Source: Enterobacter sp. RIT418 (lineage in GTDB: Bacteria; Pseudomonadota; Gammaproteobacteria; Enterobacterales; Enterobacteriaceae). From it: 64,000 bases of DNA. How positions within the stretch are numbered: position 1 is the first letter of the stretch; every line of letters starts with the position of its first letter. The stretch lies in contig NZ_QBJD02000001.1 of NCBI RefSeq assembly GCF_003057745.1, positions 124,001 through 188,000 on the forward strand, in the 5' to 3' direction. The notes below the pieces were generated by a model that worked only from the letters and a program-made list of their open reading frames with translations, searched no databases and had not been told where the DNA came from. Below, piece by piece: positions 7,268 through 15,820 of this stretch. Made by a program: the position numbers and the translations under genes.

Positions 7268-8206
7268 ATGGATATTCTCTTCTATCACCCCACTTTTGAT
7301 ACGTCTTACTGGATTAAGGCGCTTTCAGCTGCGCTACCTGGCGCTCGCGTGCGCGAATGGAAGCAGGGCGACAATGAACATGCCGACTATGCGCTGGTCT
7401 GGCATCCTCCCGTCGAGATGCTGCAGGGCCGAAAGCTGAAGGCCGTTTTTGCCCTCGGGGCAGGCGTGGACTCTATCCTCAGCAAGCTGAAGGTGCACCC
7501 CGAAATGCTGCCCGAAAATATCCCCCTGTTCCGCCTGGAAGATACCGGCATGGGCGAGCAAATGCAGGAGTATGCCGTAAGCCAGGTGTTGCACTGGTTC
7601 CGACGCTTTGACGATTATCAGGCGCTTAAGCTGCAGTCCCGCTGGGAGCCGCTGCCGGATTATCAGCGTGAAGATTTTACGATTGGCATCCTCGGCGCGG
7701 GCGTGCTGGGATCGAAAGTGGCGCAGGCGCTTGCTCCGTGGGGGTTCCCGCTGCGCTGCTGGAGCCGCAGCCGTAAAGATTATCCCGGCGTAGAAAGCTT
7801 TGCGGGAGCGGATGAACTCCCGGCGTTCCTCAAAGGCACCCGCGTGTTAATTAATTTGCTGCCCAATACGGCGGAGACGGTGGGGATTATTAACGCTCAG
7901 CTTCTTAACCAGCTTGCTGACCAAAGCTACGTCATGAACCTTGCGCGCGGCGTACATCTGGTTGAGGAGGATTTACTGCAGGCGCTGGACGCTGGCAGGC
8001 TTAAGGGCGCCATGCTGGACGTATACGGCAAAGAGCCGCTGCCTGCCGACAGCCCGCTCTGGACGCACCCGCGCGTGGCGATGACGCCACACGTGGCGGC
8101 CGTGACGCGCCCGGCAGAAGCCGTGGCGTTTATCTCACGCACCATCCGCGGGATAGAGAAGGGCGATGCGGTGACCGGGCAGGTCGACAGACAGCGCGGC
8201 TACTGA
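7268..8206 (+). CDS. ghrA: GhrA, glyoxylate/hydroxypyruvate reductase A
   Basis: GhrA reduces glyoxylate to glycolate and hydroxypyruvate to glycerate with NADPH in the cytoplasm. The 312-residue product is a D-2-hydroxyacid dehydrogenase. It has a [13 protein letters not shown] nucleotide-binding loop near residue 140, the conserved NLARG arginine segment, and a catalytic His in MTPHVAA near the C-terminus. The start at 7268 rather than 7262 was chosen because AGGA ends six bases upstream and the length then equals the E. coli protein. It is followed by a terminator and the ycdX-ycdY pair. Confidence 0.96.
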   Translation: MDILFYHPTFDTSYWIKALSAALPGARVREWKQGDNEHADYALVWHPPVEMLQGRKLKAVFALGAGVDSILSKLKVHPEMLPENIPLFRLEDTGMGEQMQEYAVSQVLHWFRRFDDYQALKLQSRWEPLPDYQREDFTIGILGAGVLGSKVAQALAPWGFPLRCWSRSRKDYPGVESFAGADELPAFLKGTRVLINLLPNTAETVGIINAQLLNQLADQSYVMNLARGVHLVEEDLLQALDAGRLKGAMLDVYGKEPLPADSPLWTHPRVAMTPHVAAVTRPAEAVAFISRTIRGIEKGDAVTGQVDRQRGY

Positions 8207-8210
8207 GAGA

Positions 8211-8233
8211 AACCCGGCGTTTGCCGGGTTTTT
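8211..8233 (+). terminator. Terminator of ghrA
   Basis: AACCCGGC, GTTT loop, GCCGGGTT with a following T-run, 4 bp after the ghrA stop. Confidence 0.85.
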
Positions 8234-8290
8234 GCTAATATTCGCCGCTGATTACTGCTATCCTTTGAAAAAAATCACGAGGAGAGGAAG

Positions 8291-9028
8291 ATGTATCCCG
8301 TTGACCTGCATATGCACACCGTCGCCAGCACCCACGCGTACAGCACCCTTCATGACTACATCGCGCAGGCTAAACGCAAGGGCATTACGCTCTTTGCCAT
8401 AACCGATCACGGTCCCGACATGGCGGATGCGCCGCACTACTGGCATTTTGTGAATATGCGCGTCTGGCCGCGTCTCGTTGACGGCGTCGGTATTCTGCGC
8501 GGCATTGAGGCGAACATCAAAAACACCGACGGTGAAATTGACTGTACCGGCCCGATGCTGACCTCGCTCGATCTGATTATCGCCGGTTTCCACGAGCCCG
8601 TGTTTGCCCCGCAGGATCGGGAAACGAACACGAAGGCGATGATCGCGACCATCGCCAGCGGCAATGTTCACATCATTAGCCATCCTGGAAACCCGAAATT
8701 CCCCATCGATATCCAGGCGGTTGCCGAAGCGGCAGCCAAACATCGCGTGGCGCTTGAAATTAACAACTCCTCCTTTACCCACTCGCGCATCGGCAGCGAG
8801 GCGAACTGCCGCGCGGTGGCGGCTGCCGTTCGCGACGCCGGCGGTATGGTGGCGCTGGGCTCGGATTCGCACACCGCCTTCACGCTGGGCGATTTTGGCG
8901 AATGCCGAAAGGTGCTGGACGACGTGGGGTTCCCGGAGGAGAAGATTTTAAACGTCACGCCGCGCCGGATGCTCGATTTTCTTGAATCACGCGGCATGAC
9001 GCCGATTGATGAATTTGCCGACCTTTAA
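8291..9028 (+). CDS. ycdX: YcdX, PHP-domain phosphatase
   Basis: This is a cytoplasmic PHP-superfamily metal-dependent phosphatase. The 245-residue sequence has the PHP motifs: DLHMHT at the N-terminus, ITDHGPD near residue 40, HPGNP near residue 133 and the closing SDSH near residue 195. Together they bind a trinuclear zinc site in the E. coli protein. The physiological substrate is not known. GGAGAGGAAG precedes the ATG. It is 20 bp upstream of ycdY, whose product is reported to activate YcdX in E. coli. Confidence 0.95.
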   Translation: MYPVDLHMHTVASTHAYSTLHDYIAQAKRKGITLFAITDHGPDMADAPHYWHFVNMRVWPRLVDGVGILRGIEANIKNTDGEIDCTGPMLTSLDLIIAGFHEPVFAPQDRETNTKAMIATIASGNVHIISHPGNPKFPIDIQAVAEAAAKHRVALEINNSSFTHSRIGSEANCRAVAAAVRDAGGMVALGSDSHTAFTLGDFGECRKVLDDVGFPEEKILNVTPRRMLDFLESRGMTPIDEFADL

Positions 9029-9048
9029 TTGTGTAATGGAATAATAAA

Positions 9049-9603
9049 ATGAATGAGTTTTCCATCCTCTGCCGCGTGCTGGGTACGCTTTACTATCGTC
9101 AGCCGCAGGACCCGCTGCTGGTTCCGCTCTTTACCCTGATCCGCGAAGGGAAGCTGGCGCAGAACTGGCCGCTGGAGCAGGATGATTTGCTGGAAAGGCT
9201 GAAAAAGAGCTGTGATATGCAGCAGATTTCAACGGATTACAACGCCTTGTTCGTGGGCGAAGAGTGTCGCGTATCGCCATACCGCTCCGCCTGGCAGGAA
9301 GGCACCACGGAAGCTGAAGTGCGCGCATTTCTCTCCGAACGCGGAATGCCGCTGACGGATGCTCCGGCCGATCATATCGGCACGCTGCTGCTGGCGGCTT
9401 CCTGGATTGAAGACAACTCGGGAGACGATGAAAATGCAGCTATCGAAACCCTGTTCGAAGAGTACCTGCTGCCGTGGTGCGGGACTTTCCTCGGCAAAGT
9501 GGAAGCCCATGCGACCTCGCCATTCTGGAGAACGCTGGCCCCCCTGACGCGCGATGCGATAGCGGCCATGTGGGACGAGCTGGAAGAAGAGAACGAAGAG
9601 TGA
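9049..9603 (+). CDS. ycdY: YcdY, TorD-family chaperone
   Basis: The 184-residue product is an all-helical TorD/DmsD-type redox enzyme maturation chaperone, the same length as E. coli YcdY. Family features seen are an acidic C-terminal tail, the YNALFVGEE..VSPYRSAW central segment and PADHIGTLLLAASWI, which matches the conserved PDH-type loop. Unlike most members it is not next to a molybdoenzyme gene but to ycdX, and in E. coli it is reported to help metal loading of YcdX and to affect swarming. It forms an operon with ycdX. Confidence 0.94.
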   Translation: MNEFSILCRVLGTLYYRQPQDPLLVPLFTLIREGKLAQNWPLEQDDLLERLKKSCDMQQISTDYNALFVGEECRVSPYRSAWQEGTTEAEVRAFLSERGMPLTDAPADHIGTLLLAASWIEDNSGDDENAAIETLFEEYLLPWCGTFLGKVEAHATSPFWRTLAPLTRDAIAAMWDELEEENEE

Positions 9604-9671
9604 TTTAAGTCTCAAAATTCCTGCAACGATACATTTCATCGTTCATAAAGTGTGCTTCACCTCTCATTTCT

Positions 9672-9701
9672 ATGGCGCGCTTCTGCTAAGATGCGCGCCA
9701 T
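9672..9701 (+). promoter_or_regulatory. Inverted repeat covering the ycdZ start
   Basis: ATGGCGCGC (9672-9680) pairs perfectly with GCGCGCCAT (9693-9701), and the second arm contains the first two bases of the ycdZ ATG. The hairpin could hide the start if it lies on the transcript, or be a protein-binding site. TAAGAT (9687-9692) in the loop could also serve as a -10. Confidence 0.45.
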
Positions 9702-10182
9702 GAACATACTACTTTGCATTGCACTCACGACGGGCATTCTCTCCGGGCTTTGGGGATGGGTGGCTGTCTCGCTGGGATTATTAAGCTGGGCCGGTTTTCT
9801 CGGCTGCACGGCCTACTTCGCCTGTCCTCAGGGCGGCATCAGGGGTTTCTTTATTTCAGGCTGCACGCTGATGAGCGGGGTGATCTGGGCGCTGGTGATT
9901 ATGAAAGGCAGCGCGCTGGCTCCGCATCTTGAGATCCTGGGATACGCGATGACCGGCGTGGTTGCCTTTTTAATGTGTATTCAGGCAAAACACCTTCTGC
10001 TCTCATTCGTGCCGGGAACCTTTATCGGGGCGTGCGCCACCTTTGCGGGGCAGGGCGACTGGAAGCTGGTTGTCCCTTCGCTGGCGCTGGGGCTGGTATT
10101 TGGCTATGCCATGAAGAACAGCGGACTCTGGCTGGCCGCACGCCGTGAGAAAGCGGGAACCACCACAACGGTGAGTGAATAA
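9700..10182 (+). CDS. ycdZ: YcdZ, inner membrane protein (DUF1097)
   Basis: This 160-residue protein of the DUF1097 family has about five hydrophobic segments (near residues 3-25, 28-45, 50-70, 78-95 and 100-140) and no soluble domain. Its function is unknown. The start at 9700 (MNILLC) matches the family N-terminus; an upstream start at 9652 would add 16 residues without hydrophobic or family support. There is no clear Shine-Dalgarno sequence, and the start codon sits in an inverted repeat. It ends at the terminator shared with csgG. Confidence 0.9.
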   Translation: MNILLCIALTTGILSGLWGWVAVSLGLLSWAGFLGCTAYFACPQGGIRGFFISGCTLMSGVIWALVIMKGSALAPHLEILGYAMTGVVAFLMCIQAKHLLLSFVPGTFIGACATFAGQGDWKLVVPSLALGLVFGYAMKNSGLWLAARREKAGTTTTVSE

Positions 10183-10211
10183 AAAAAGGCGAGAATATTC
10201 TCGCCTTTTTT
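10182..10211. terminator. Bidirectional terminator between ycdZ and csgG
   Basis: AAAAAAGGCGAGAA..TTCTCGCCTTTTTT, a symmetrical hairpin with A-run and T-run, serving both converging units. Confidence 0.92.
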
Positions 10212-10225
10212 CTGCGCGCGTTCCG

Positions 10226-11059
10226 TCAGGACTCCGGCGGCACCGACATTTCGCGGTACTTCACCAGCACGTCATTCTTCACGTCACTCTTATTCTGCAG
10301 ATCCCAGAGCCCGCGATCGATACCGTCGTTAATCAGGAAAATAACCCCCGTTTCGATGGCGGACATCAGGCACAGCATCACCGGTTCGTTAGAGGTATAC
10401 CCGATTTCACCCTCCAGCAGGCGCTGGTAGTCGATGAAGCGGAACACGCCCGCCTGCACCTCGTAAGAGAGGATGGTTTTGCTGGTATTCACCGAGGACA
10501 AAATTTCACCCGTGCTGACGTTGACCACCCGCAGGTTCACAGCAATCTGATCGAGCTGATACTGCGTATCCGCGCCGATACCGAAGTAGCGGGCACCCGC
10601 ACCACCGGACTTCACGTTGCTTTCGTAGCCGATGATAGAACCTTCCACCATAATATTGGCCGCGGTGAGGGACTGGAGCGGCGTGCGGTTATTCACCCCA
10701 ACCGTACCATTCTCCTGAGCGGCGCGAATGATTTTTCGCTCGTTCAGCAGGTTTTGCAGGCCCTGGCGTTCCAGAGGGATAAACCAGCGCGAATCCTTCA
10801 GCGCGGTGACCAGCATTGCGGTGGCGCTTTGCGGTACGGCGGTCGAGAAGTTGCTTGCCGGGTAGGGTTTAAACTGTCCCGTCTCGTCCTGGATGTTATA
10901 TACCGAGACGAATATCTTCCCGGTGGGTATCGGCAGATGGGTTAAATCACGGTAGCTTTGTGCCCGAGGCATTAACGTTGGCTTAGCGGCTTCTTTGGGA
11001 GGAGCGGTTAAACAACCGCTCAATAAGCACACTGCAACAAGAATCAATAAGCGCTGCAT
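10226..11059 (-). CDS. csgG: CsgG, curli secretion pore lipoprotein
   Basis: CsgG forms the nonameric outer membrane channel that secretes CsgA and CsgB subunits. The 277-residue precursor has a type II signal with lipobox LLSGC (Cys16). The mature part contains the constriction segment YDLQDETGQ-like YNIQDETGQF and the conserved family core ending near ALWDLQNK (here GLWDLQNK). It is last in the csgDEFG operon, 26 bp after csgF. Length equals the E. coli protein. Confidence 0.97.
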   Translation of the reverse strand: MQRLLILVAVCLLSGCLTAPPKEAAKPTLMPRAQSYRDLTHLPIPTGKIFVSVYNIQDETGQFKPYPASNFSTAVPQSATAMLVTALKDSRWFIPLERQGLQNLLNERKIIRAAQENGTVGVNNRTPLQSLTAANIMVEGSIIGYESNVKSGGAGARYFGIGADTQYQLDQIAVNLRVVNVSTGEILSSVNTSKTILSYEVQAGVFRFIDYQRLLEGEIGYTSNEPVMLCLMSAIETGVIFLINDGIDRGLWDLQNKSDVKNDVLVKYREMSVPPES

Positions 11060-11085
11060 GATGATTGTCCTTATTTCGACGTCGA

Positions 11086-11502
11086 CTAGAAGTCAGTTGA
11101 GTTAGACTGCAGTCCCGAAACCTGGATGGTTGATGTCTTCCCGGTTTTTCGGTCCGTCACGTTTAACTGAAGCTGCCCATCTTTGTTGGCGATATCGACG
11201 ATAAAGTCGTTAGTCACCATGCGGCCGGGTTTACCCGTATTGATGTTGGTTAATAAGCCACCTAATATTTGCGACTGAATGGCCTGAGTAAAATTATCCA
11301 GCGCTGACGGCGTTTCGATGCCGAAATTGTCGTCATAGCTGGGGTCTTTATAGGAATTTTGTGCCTGAGCTTCGTTAAGCATGAATGCCCCGTTATTTGG
11401 GTTGCCGCCAAAATTCGGGTTGCGGAACTGGAACGTCATATTCCCGGCCCAGCTTAGCGGCGCAATGAGCATTAACGAAATCACCGTGTGTGCGAGACGC
11501 AT
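11086..11502 (-). CDS. csgF: CsgF, curli nucleation chaperone
   Basis: CsgF is exported to the cell surface, plugs into the CsgG pore and positions CsgB for nucleation. The 138-residue precursor has a signal peptide ending PLSWAG. The mature N-terminus ([15 protein letters not shown]), which binds the CsgG channel, is conserved. The start at 11502 was chosen because TTGGAGG lies 6-8 nt upstream and the length then equals E. coli CsgF; the frame opens four codons earlier. It sits between csgE and csgG. Confidence 0.96.
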   Translation of the reverse strand: MRLAHTVISLMLIAPLSWAGNMTFQFRNPNFGGNPNNGAFMLNEAQAQNSYKDPSYDDNFGIETPSALDNFTQAIQSQILGGLLTNINTGKPGRMVTNDFIVDIANKDGQLQLNVTDRKTGKTSTIQVSGLQSNSTDF

Positions 11503-11528
11503 TACAGCCTCCAAAATTGGTATCGTTG

Positions 11529-11918
11529 CTAGAACTCATCTTTTGCTAAATCACCCGTGCTCAGGAGCGCTTTATCGAGCTGCAGGCGGTTAATAGCCTC
11601 TTCTGTTTTTGCCAGCGCAAAAGCGACGTTCTTGTCGAAGTCTCTTTTGGTTGGAAAGAGAAAGGTCTGGTAAATAACATCCTGATTGGCTGTTATCGTT
11701 ATCCAGCTTCCCCATCGTGCGCTGGGCCGTTCGTTGATTGTTAAATTTCCAGGGTATTCACTTTCCCAGTTATCGCTGAATGCGCGGTAAAAATCGTGCC
11801 CGATAGATGAGACGGTATGGTCAGTTAACAATCCGGGAACCTCAACTTCCACCGCCTGGAGGTGCCCGGCAGCAAGCAGAAAGCCCGCTGCGGTAATCCA
11901 ACTCAACGTGCGTTTCAT
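11529..11918 (-). CDS. csgE: CsgE, periplasmic curli secretion adaptor
   Basis: CsgE caps the periplasmic side of CsgG and gives the channel specificity for curli subunits. The 129-residue precursor has a signal peptide to about residue 22 (LAAGHLQA) and the family core with [13 protein letters not shown] and [13 protein letters not shown]. Length equals the E. coli protein. It starts 4 bp after csgD stops, consistent with tight coupling in the csgDEFG operon. Confidence 0.96.
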   Translation of the reverse strand: MKRTLSWITAAGFLLAAGHLQAVEVEVPGLLTDHTVSSIGHDFYRAFSDNWESEYPGNLTINERPSARWGSWITITANQDVIYQTFLFPTKRDFDKNVAFALAKTEEAINRLQLDKALLSTGDLAKDEF

Positions 11919-11922
11919 ACCG

Positions 11923-12573
11923 TTAACGCCTGAGGTTGTCGTTTGCCCATGAGACCGCCTGAGTTCGGTTTTTAACCGCTATTTTCTTGAAAAGGTTATA
12001 AAGGTGCGTTTTAACCGTGTTTTCGCTGATAAATAACGAACGGGCAATCTCAATATTCGAAGCTCCAATCCGCAGCTTGTTCAGGATCTCCTTTTCGCGG
12101 TGCGTAAGCAGCGCGGATTCCGAACTGTTATAACGATAATTTCCTGAGTGGGTGATGAGATAGCTGGCAAGCTTTTGCGAGAAATAGCATTCTCCTCGCA
12201 AAATGCCCTGCAGCCCCTCAACAACGCGGTTTTCTTCTTCAGTAACGTAAAAAACACCATTGATATGCGGCCAGCTTTCAATATCTCTGTAAGGATATTC
12301 ATCAGGTGTATTCAATAATAACAGTCTGATATTATTGTTTTTCCTGCTTAAGTTATCTTGCCAGTAATGGATGAGCTTTTTATCCGCTTCCATCATGTCA
12401 AGCAGAACGATACTTCCAGGCACAATATCGTCACAAGATCGTTGAATATTATGCAGTTTCCCATTAACGGAAAGCGATTGTTTTAAATGCTGCAATAATG
12501 CTGTTGCTTGTAAAGATGGCTTGGTGATCAACAGTAATGTATGACCATGTAAACTATGGACTTCATTAAACAT
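11923..12573 (-). CDS. csgD: CsgD, biofilm master regulator
   Basis: CsgD is the LuxR/FixJ-type regulator that activates csgBAC and cellulose genes. The 216-residue protein has an N-terminal receiver-like domain that lacks the usual phosphorylation pocket. Its C-terminal LuxR helix-turn-helix is at about residues 150-210 ([29 protein letters not shown]). Sequence and length match E. coli CsgD closely. It heads csgDEFG and is transcribed from the long AT-rich gap shared with csgB. In E. coli this gap integrates OmpR, CpxR, H-NS, IHF and sigma-S inputs. Confidence 0.97.
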   Translation of the reverse strand: MFNEVHSLHGHTLLLITKPSLQATALLQHLKQSLSVNGKLHNIQRSCDDIVPGSIVLLDMMEADKKLIHYWQDNLSRKNNNIRLLLLNTPDEYPYRDIESWPHINGVFYVTEEENRVVEGLQGILRGECYFSQKLASYLITHSGNYRYNSSESALLTHREKEILNKLRIGASNIEIARSLFISENTVKTHLYNLFKKIAVKNRTQAVSWANDNLRR

Positions 12574-13320
12574 GATGAAACCCCACTTTATTTATGGCAC
12601 CTGGCAGCTATCCCTTCGTAAATAAGAAAGGACACCAGAAGTACTGACAGATATGAGACTGCTGTGTGTAGAATCAAACCATGCCCCATGGGGGACAGGT
12701 AATTTAAAGAAATAACGTACTGCTGTTTTCAATCTAGCTATTACGAACTTTAAAGCAAGTGTTAATGATGTAACAGAATGTAAAATTCAATATTAAATTG
12801 TTAATATCAGGTCGTTATTAAAATTATAATTAATGAAAAAGTTGTACAGGTAAATAGCCTTGCACACATTTTAAAAATCATACAAATTATAGTAATTTAT
12901 TGATAAATATGATTTTGATTTAATTAATTTCTAAGGCGCTAAGGTATGAGTGAACGGTAAAAACTGAGCGCCACGCCGATTGTATTTACATCTTAAGAAA
13001 ACGCGCCTTGTGTCACGCGAGTTGCAGAATGCGGCACTTCAGACTGTTGGGCGCACGCCTCACTATGCCGCACGGAGTGGTTTTGAAGATGATCCAGTAC
13101 ATCTCATTGTTTTAGGCGAACTTAACCTGCGCTGCTTTCAGCGAATTTTTCTTAAATTAATGCTTTGGGGTGAAAACAATAATAAAAATAGGTCTCGTGG
13201 GTGAGATATTTAAATTGTTTCGGTAGACATACTCTTCACCGTAACGCAGCGTTAACAAAAAACGAATCGCGATAACTTAACTCGAACCATTATGATGAAT
13301 AACCAGGTCCAGGTGACAAC
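12574..13320. promoter_or_regulatory. csgD-csgB divergent control region
   Basis: This 747-bp gene-free stretch separates the two curli operons. About 12700-12960 is very AT-rich, suited to H-NS and IHF, and lies upstream of csgD. About 12965-13140 is more GC-rich and of unknown role. From 13190 it resembles the E. coli csgB promoter region, including GTAACGCAGCGTTAACAAA and CCAGGTCCAGG before csgB. A 74-codon open frame inside (12980-13204, TTG start) has no support as a gene. Confidence 0.8.
13198..13208 (+). promoter_or_regulatory. Candidate CsgD binding site for csgBAC
   Basis: TGGGTGAGATA matches the CsgD consensus CGGGTGAGnTA at all but the first base and lies about 115 bp before csgB, as in E. 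coli. Confidence 0.65.
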
Positions 13321-13776
13321 ATGAAAAACAGAACGTTATTTATGATGTTTACATTACTGGGAGCGCCTGGCGTAGTAACCGCAACGGGTTCAGATTTAGC
13401 GAATTCTGAATATAACTTTGCGGTTAATGAACTAAGTCAGTCTTCATATAATCAGGCGGCTATTATTGGGCAGCGAGGTACGGGTAATAATGCCAACGTG
13501 CGCCAGGAGGGTTCTAAATTACTGTCCGTTGTTTCACAGGATGGTGTTAGCAACAGAGCGAGAGTTGATCAATCAGGGACTTATAATCTTGCTTATATCG
13601 ATCAGTCTGGTTACGGCAATGATGCGAGTATTAAACAAGAGGCTTTTGGTAATACGGCAATGATTATCCAAAAAGGGTCGGGTAATAGAGCAAATATTAC
13701 GCAGTACGGTACGCAAAAAACAGCAGTTGTAGTACAGAGACAGTCGCAAATGGCGGTTCGCGTTATTCAGCGCTGA
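13321..13776 (+). CDS. csgB: CsgB, curli nucleator subunit
   Basis: CsgB is the minor, surface-held amyloid subunit that templates CsgA polymerisation. The 151-residue precursor has an N-terminal signal peptide (to about residue 21). Five imperfect repeats of the form A-x-I-x-Q-x-G-x-x-N-x-A-x-x-x-Q follow, for example AIIGQRGTGNNANVRQ and AYIDQSGYGNDASIKQ. The basic last repeat (VVVQRQSQMAVRVIQR) matches the E. coli R5 that anchors CsgB to cells. It is first in csgBAC, 40 bp before csgA. Confidence 0.97.
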   Translation: MKNRTLFMMFTLLGAPGVVTATGSDLANSEYNFAVNELSQSSYNQAAIIGQRGTGNNANVRQEGSKLLSVVSQDGVSNRARVDQSGTYNLAYIDQSGYGNDASIKQEAFGNTAMIIQKGSGNRANITQYGTQKTAVVVQRQSQMAVRVIQR

Positions 13777-13816
13777 CGCAGTGTGACGGCTTAAATCAAT
13801 CCGATGGGGGTTTACC

Positions 13817-14269
13817 ATGAAACTTTTCAAAGTAGCAGCAATTGCAGCAATCGTAGTTTCTGGCAGTGCTTTCGCTGGTGCGGTACCACAATTTGGTGGT
13901 GGCGGCGGTGGCTGGGGCGGCGGTAATAACGGCCCTGAGTCAACCCTGAGCATTTACCAGTACGGTGGCGGTAACTCAGCTGTTGCCTTGCAAACCGATG
14001 CTAAAAAATCTGATCTGACCATTACCCAGCACGGCGGCGGTAACGGCGCAGACGTCGGACAAGGCTCTGATGAAAGCAGCATCGATCTGCTCCAGAAAGG
14101 CTTTGGTAATAGCGCAACCATCGATCAGTGGAACAGCAAAGACTCGATCATCAATGTTAAACAGTTCGGCGGCGGCAACGGCGCGGCGGTCGATCAGACG
14201 GCGTCCGGATCAACGGTTACCGTGCACCAGGTTGGTTTCGGCAACAACGCGACGGCGCATCAGTACTAG
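13817..14269 (+). CDS. csgA: CsgA, major curlin subunit
   Basis: CsgA is the main amyloid subunit of curli fibres. The 150-residue precursor has a signal peptide ending at SAFA and the N22-type secretion segment (GAVPQFGGGGGGW). Five repeats S-x5-Q-x-G-x-G-N-x-A-x3-Q follow, from STLSIYQYGGGNSAVALQ to STVTVHQVGFGNNATAHQ. Gln and Asn ladder positions are kept in all five. It follows csgB and precedes a terminator-like hairpin that separates it from csgC. Confidence 0.98.
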   Translation: MKLFKVAAIAAIVVSGSAFAGAVPQFGGGGGGWGGGNNGPESTLSIYQYGGGNSAVALQTDAKKSDLTITQHGGGNGADVGQGSDESSIDLLQKGFGNSATIDQWNSKDSIINVKQFGGGNGAAVDQTASGSTVTVHQVGFGNNATAHQY

Positions 14270-14290
14270 TTCAGATTTTGTCTTACGGAA

Positions 14291-14316
14291 AACAGGGCGC
14301 ATGCCCTGTTTTTTTT
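14291..14316 (+). terminator. Terminator or attenuator between csgA and csgC
   Basis: AACAGGGC, loop GCAT, GCCCTGTT followed by T6 (T8 in all), 21 bp after csgA and 13 bp before csgC. It should keep csgC expression below csgBA. Confidence 0.88.
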
Positions 14317-14328
14317 CGGGAGGCCATC

Positions 14329-14652
14329 ATGCAAACCCTCATACTCCTTGCCGCACTGTCCAGCCAAATCACCTTCAAAACCTCACGGGACGGTGCAATG
14401 ACAACCGTCATTCCTCAGGTGACGTTAACGCAGCCCTGCCAGTGTCAGGTGCAGATGCGCTTTGTGCGGAAAGGGCAGGGGGGCGAAAGTACCTCCGTGC
14501 AGCGAAATAATTTAAGTATCCCCGCCAATCGGCCGATAGATCTCTCACGACTCAGCGTCAATATTGAACCCACGGATTCGGTGACACTTATTGTTACCGT
14601 TTCTGACGGGCAGTCGCTGAATTTAACACAGCAATGGCCGCCCTCCGAGTGA
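14329..14652 (+). CDS. csgC: CsgC, curli assembly inhibitor chaperone
   Basis: CsgC is a small periplasmic immunoglobulin-fold protein that stops CsgA from forming amyloid too early. The 107-residue product starts with a short hydrophobic signal (LILLAALSSQ). The C-x-C pair (PCQCQV) characteristic of the family and the closing VTVSDGQSLNLTQQWPP segment are present. The start at 14329 follows GGGAGG; the frame opens 17 codons earlier inside the terminator hairpin, which is not credible. Third gene of csgBAC. Confidence 0.94.
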   Translation: MQTLILLAALSSQITFKTSRDGAMTTVIPQVTLTQPCQCQVQMRFVRKGQGGESTSVQRNNLSIPANRPIDLSRLSVNIEPTDSVTLIVTVSDGQSLNLTQQWPPSE

Positions 14653-14791
14653 TGGTCATATAAATATACATAAAATCAATATGTTGAAAGGGATGGCGGT
14701 CTTCGGAAGTTGTTACTATGCTCAAACTAGCGGCACATAAAACCGCGCTGGATCAGAGTGACGTATAGGCTTCACACAGGAAGGCTTCCCC

Positions 14792-14817
14792 CCTCAAGGA
14801 TGAATGACTCATTGAGG
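14792..14817 (+). promoter_or_regulatory. Hairpin over the ymdA ribosome binding site
   Basis: CCTCAA (14792-14797) pairs with TTGAGG (14812-14817), with an inner ATGA/TCAT pair, and the right arm overlaps the GAGGAG ribosome site for the ATG at 14826. It could limit translation. Confidence 0.4.
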
Positions 14818-14825
14818 AGATTATT

Positions 14826-15146
14826 ATGGCTACGTCCTTTTCACGATTCCTTTCAGGCTTTACCTTACTCTGTTCCCTGTCGTTAACGCCTGCCATGGCT
14901 GCCTCCGAGGCGCAGGGCGGCGTTATCCATTTTCGCGGAATGATCGTCGAAGATCCGTGTGTCATTACCTCTCAGCACCAGCAATTTGATTTAACCTGTC
15001 CTCACAACGGACGTATGCAAACGCAGACGATCAACTATCGCGATGTGCTGAACGGCCATCAGTCACCCTCCAGCGCGGTGGAGGTCAGTATGAAATATCT
15101 CGACCAGCAGAAAAAATTAGCTGTCGTTCTCGTGAATTATCGCTAA
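14826..15146 (+). CDS. ymdA: YmdA-like small exported protein
   Basis: The 106-residue protein has a signal peptide (about residues 1-25, ending TPAMA). The short mature domain starts GGVIHFRGMIVEDPCVI and ends KLAVVLVNYR, with Cys at about residues 42 and 56. The opening segment and the closing V-x-x-x-Y strand recall fimbrial-subunit (type 1 pilin-like) folds. Its place between csgC and ymdB matches E. coli ymdA. The name rests mainly on position and general form. Function is unknown; it may be a surface or curli-linked accessory. Confidence 0.7.
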   Translation: MATSFSRFLSGFTLLCSLSLTPAMAASEAQGGVIHFRGMIVEDPCVITSQHQQFDLTCPHNGRMQTQTINYRDVLNGHQSPSSAVEVSMKYLDQQKKLAVVLVNYR

Positions 15147-15245
15147 GGTTCGTACCTTCGCCCGTGGCGGGGGACGTTTCAAATCCTTTTTCAATGAAAT
15201 CCCTCTGCTATACACTGATCTATCAGGTGGGTAGTAGGGGGAGAT

Positions 15246-15788
15246 ATGAAACCTAAAATAGACATTGTCCGCGGCGACATCACCACGTTCGCGGGTGACG
15301 TGATTGTGAACGCAGCCAACCCTTCGCTGATGGGCGGGGGCGGCGTTGACGGCGCCATTCATCGTGCGGCCGGCCCACAGCTACTCGAAGCGTGTAAAAC
15401 AGTGCGTCAGCAGCAGGGCGAATGCGCGCCCGGCCACGCGGTGATCACGATTGCCGGCGATCTTCCGGCAAAAGCGGTCATTCATACCGTCGGGCCCGTA
15501 TGGCACGGCGGGGAGCGCGATGAAGCGCGAACGCTGGAAGATGCTTACCGCAACTGCCTGCGCCTTGCTGCCGATAACGGCTATAAATCGATGGCGTTTC
15601 CGGCTATTAGCACCGGCGTGTATGGCTATCCCAAAGCGGCGGCAGCGGCCATCGCGGTAGATACCGTTTACCGCTATCTTTCCCTAAAGCCGATGCCGGA
15701 AGAGGTGACCTTCGTTTGCTTCGATGAAGAAACGGCGCAGCTCTATCAGCAGCGCCTGCGGGAGCGAGAGACGGAGTTTGATGTTTGA
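15246..15788 (+). CDS. ymdB: YmdB, O-acetyl-ADP-ribose deacetylase (macrodomain)
   Basis: YmdB is a cytoplasmic macrodomain hydrolase that removes acetyl from O-acetyl-ADP-ribose. In E. coli it also binds and inhibits RNase III. The 180-residue product shows the macrodomain signature [19 protein letters not shown] near residue 21 and the phosphate loop [10 protein letters not shown] near residue 120. A GGGGGAGAT site precedes the ATG. In E. coli clsC follows directly; here a terminator and opgC on the other strand follow instead. Confidence 0.95.
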   Translation: MKPKIDIVRGDITTFAGDVIVNAANPSLMGGGGVDGAIHRAAGPQLLEACKTVRQQQGECAPGHAVITIAGDLPAKAVIHTVGPVWHGGERDEARTLEDAYRNCLRLAADNGYKSMAFPAISTGVYGYPKAAAAAIAVDTVYRYLSLKPMPEEVTFVCFDEETAQLYQQRLRERETEFDV

Positions 15789-15792
15789 TTTT

Positions 15793-15820
15793 AAAAAAGG
15801 CGCCCGCAGGCGCCTTTTTT
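15793..15820. terminator. Bidirectional terminator between ymdB and opgC
   Basis: AAAAAAGGCGCC, loop CGCA, GGCGCCTTTTTT; its right end touches the opgC stop codon. Confidence 0.92.

Noticed and set aside
10175-10945. Plus-strand 256-codon frame over csgG
   Set aside because: It is antisense to csgG and crosses the ycdZ-csgG terminator; no family match is seen.
12980-13204. 74-codon frame in the csgD-csgB gap
   Set aside because: TTG start, no ribosome site, and its end runs into the CsgD site; treated as noncoding.
13900-14270. Regular repeats that could look like a CRISPR array
   Set aside because: They are the coding repeats of CsgA, imperfect and in frame, with no constant direct repeat or unique spacers.
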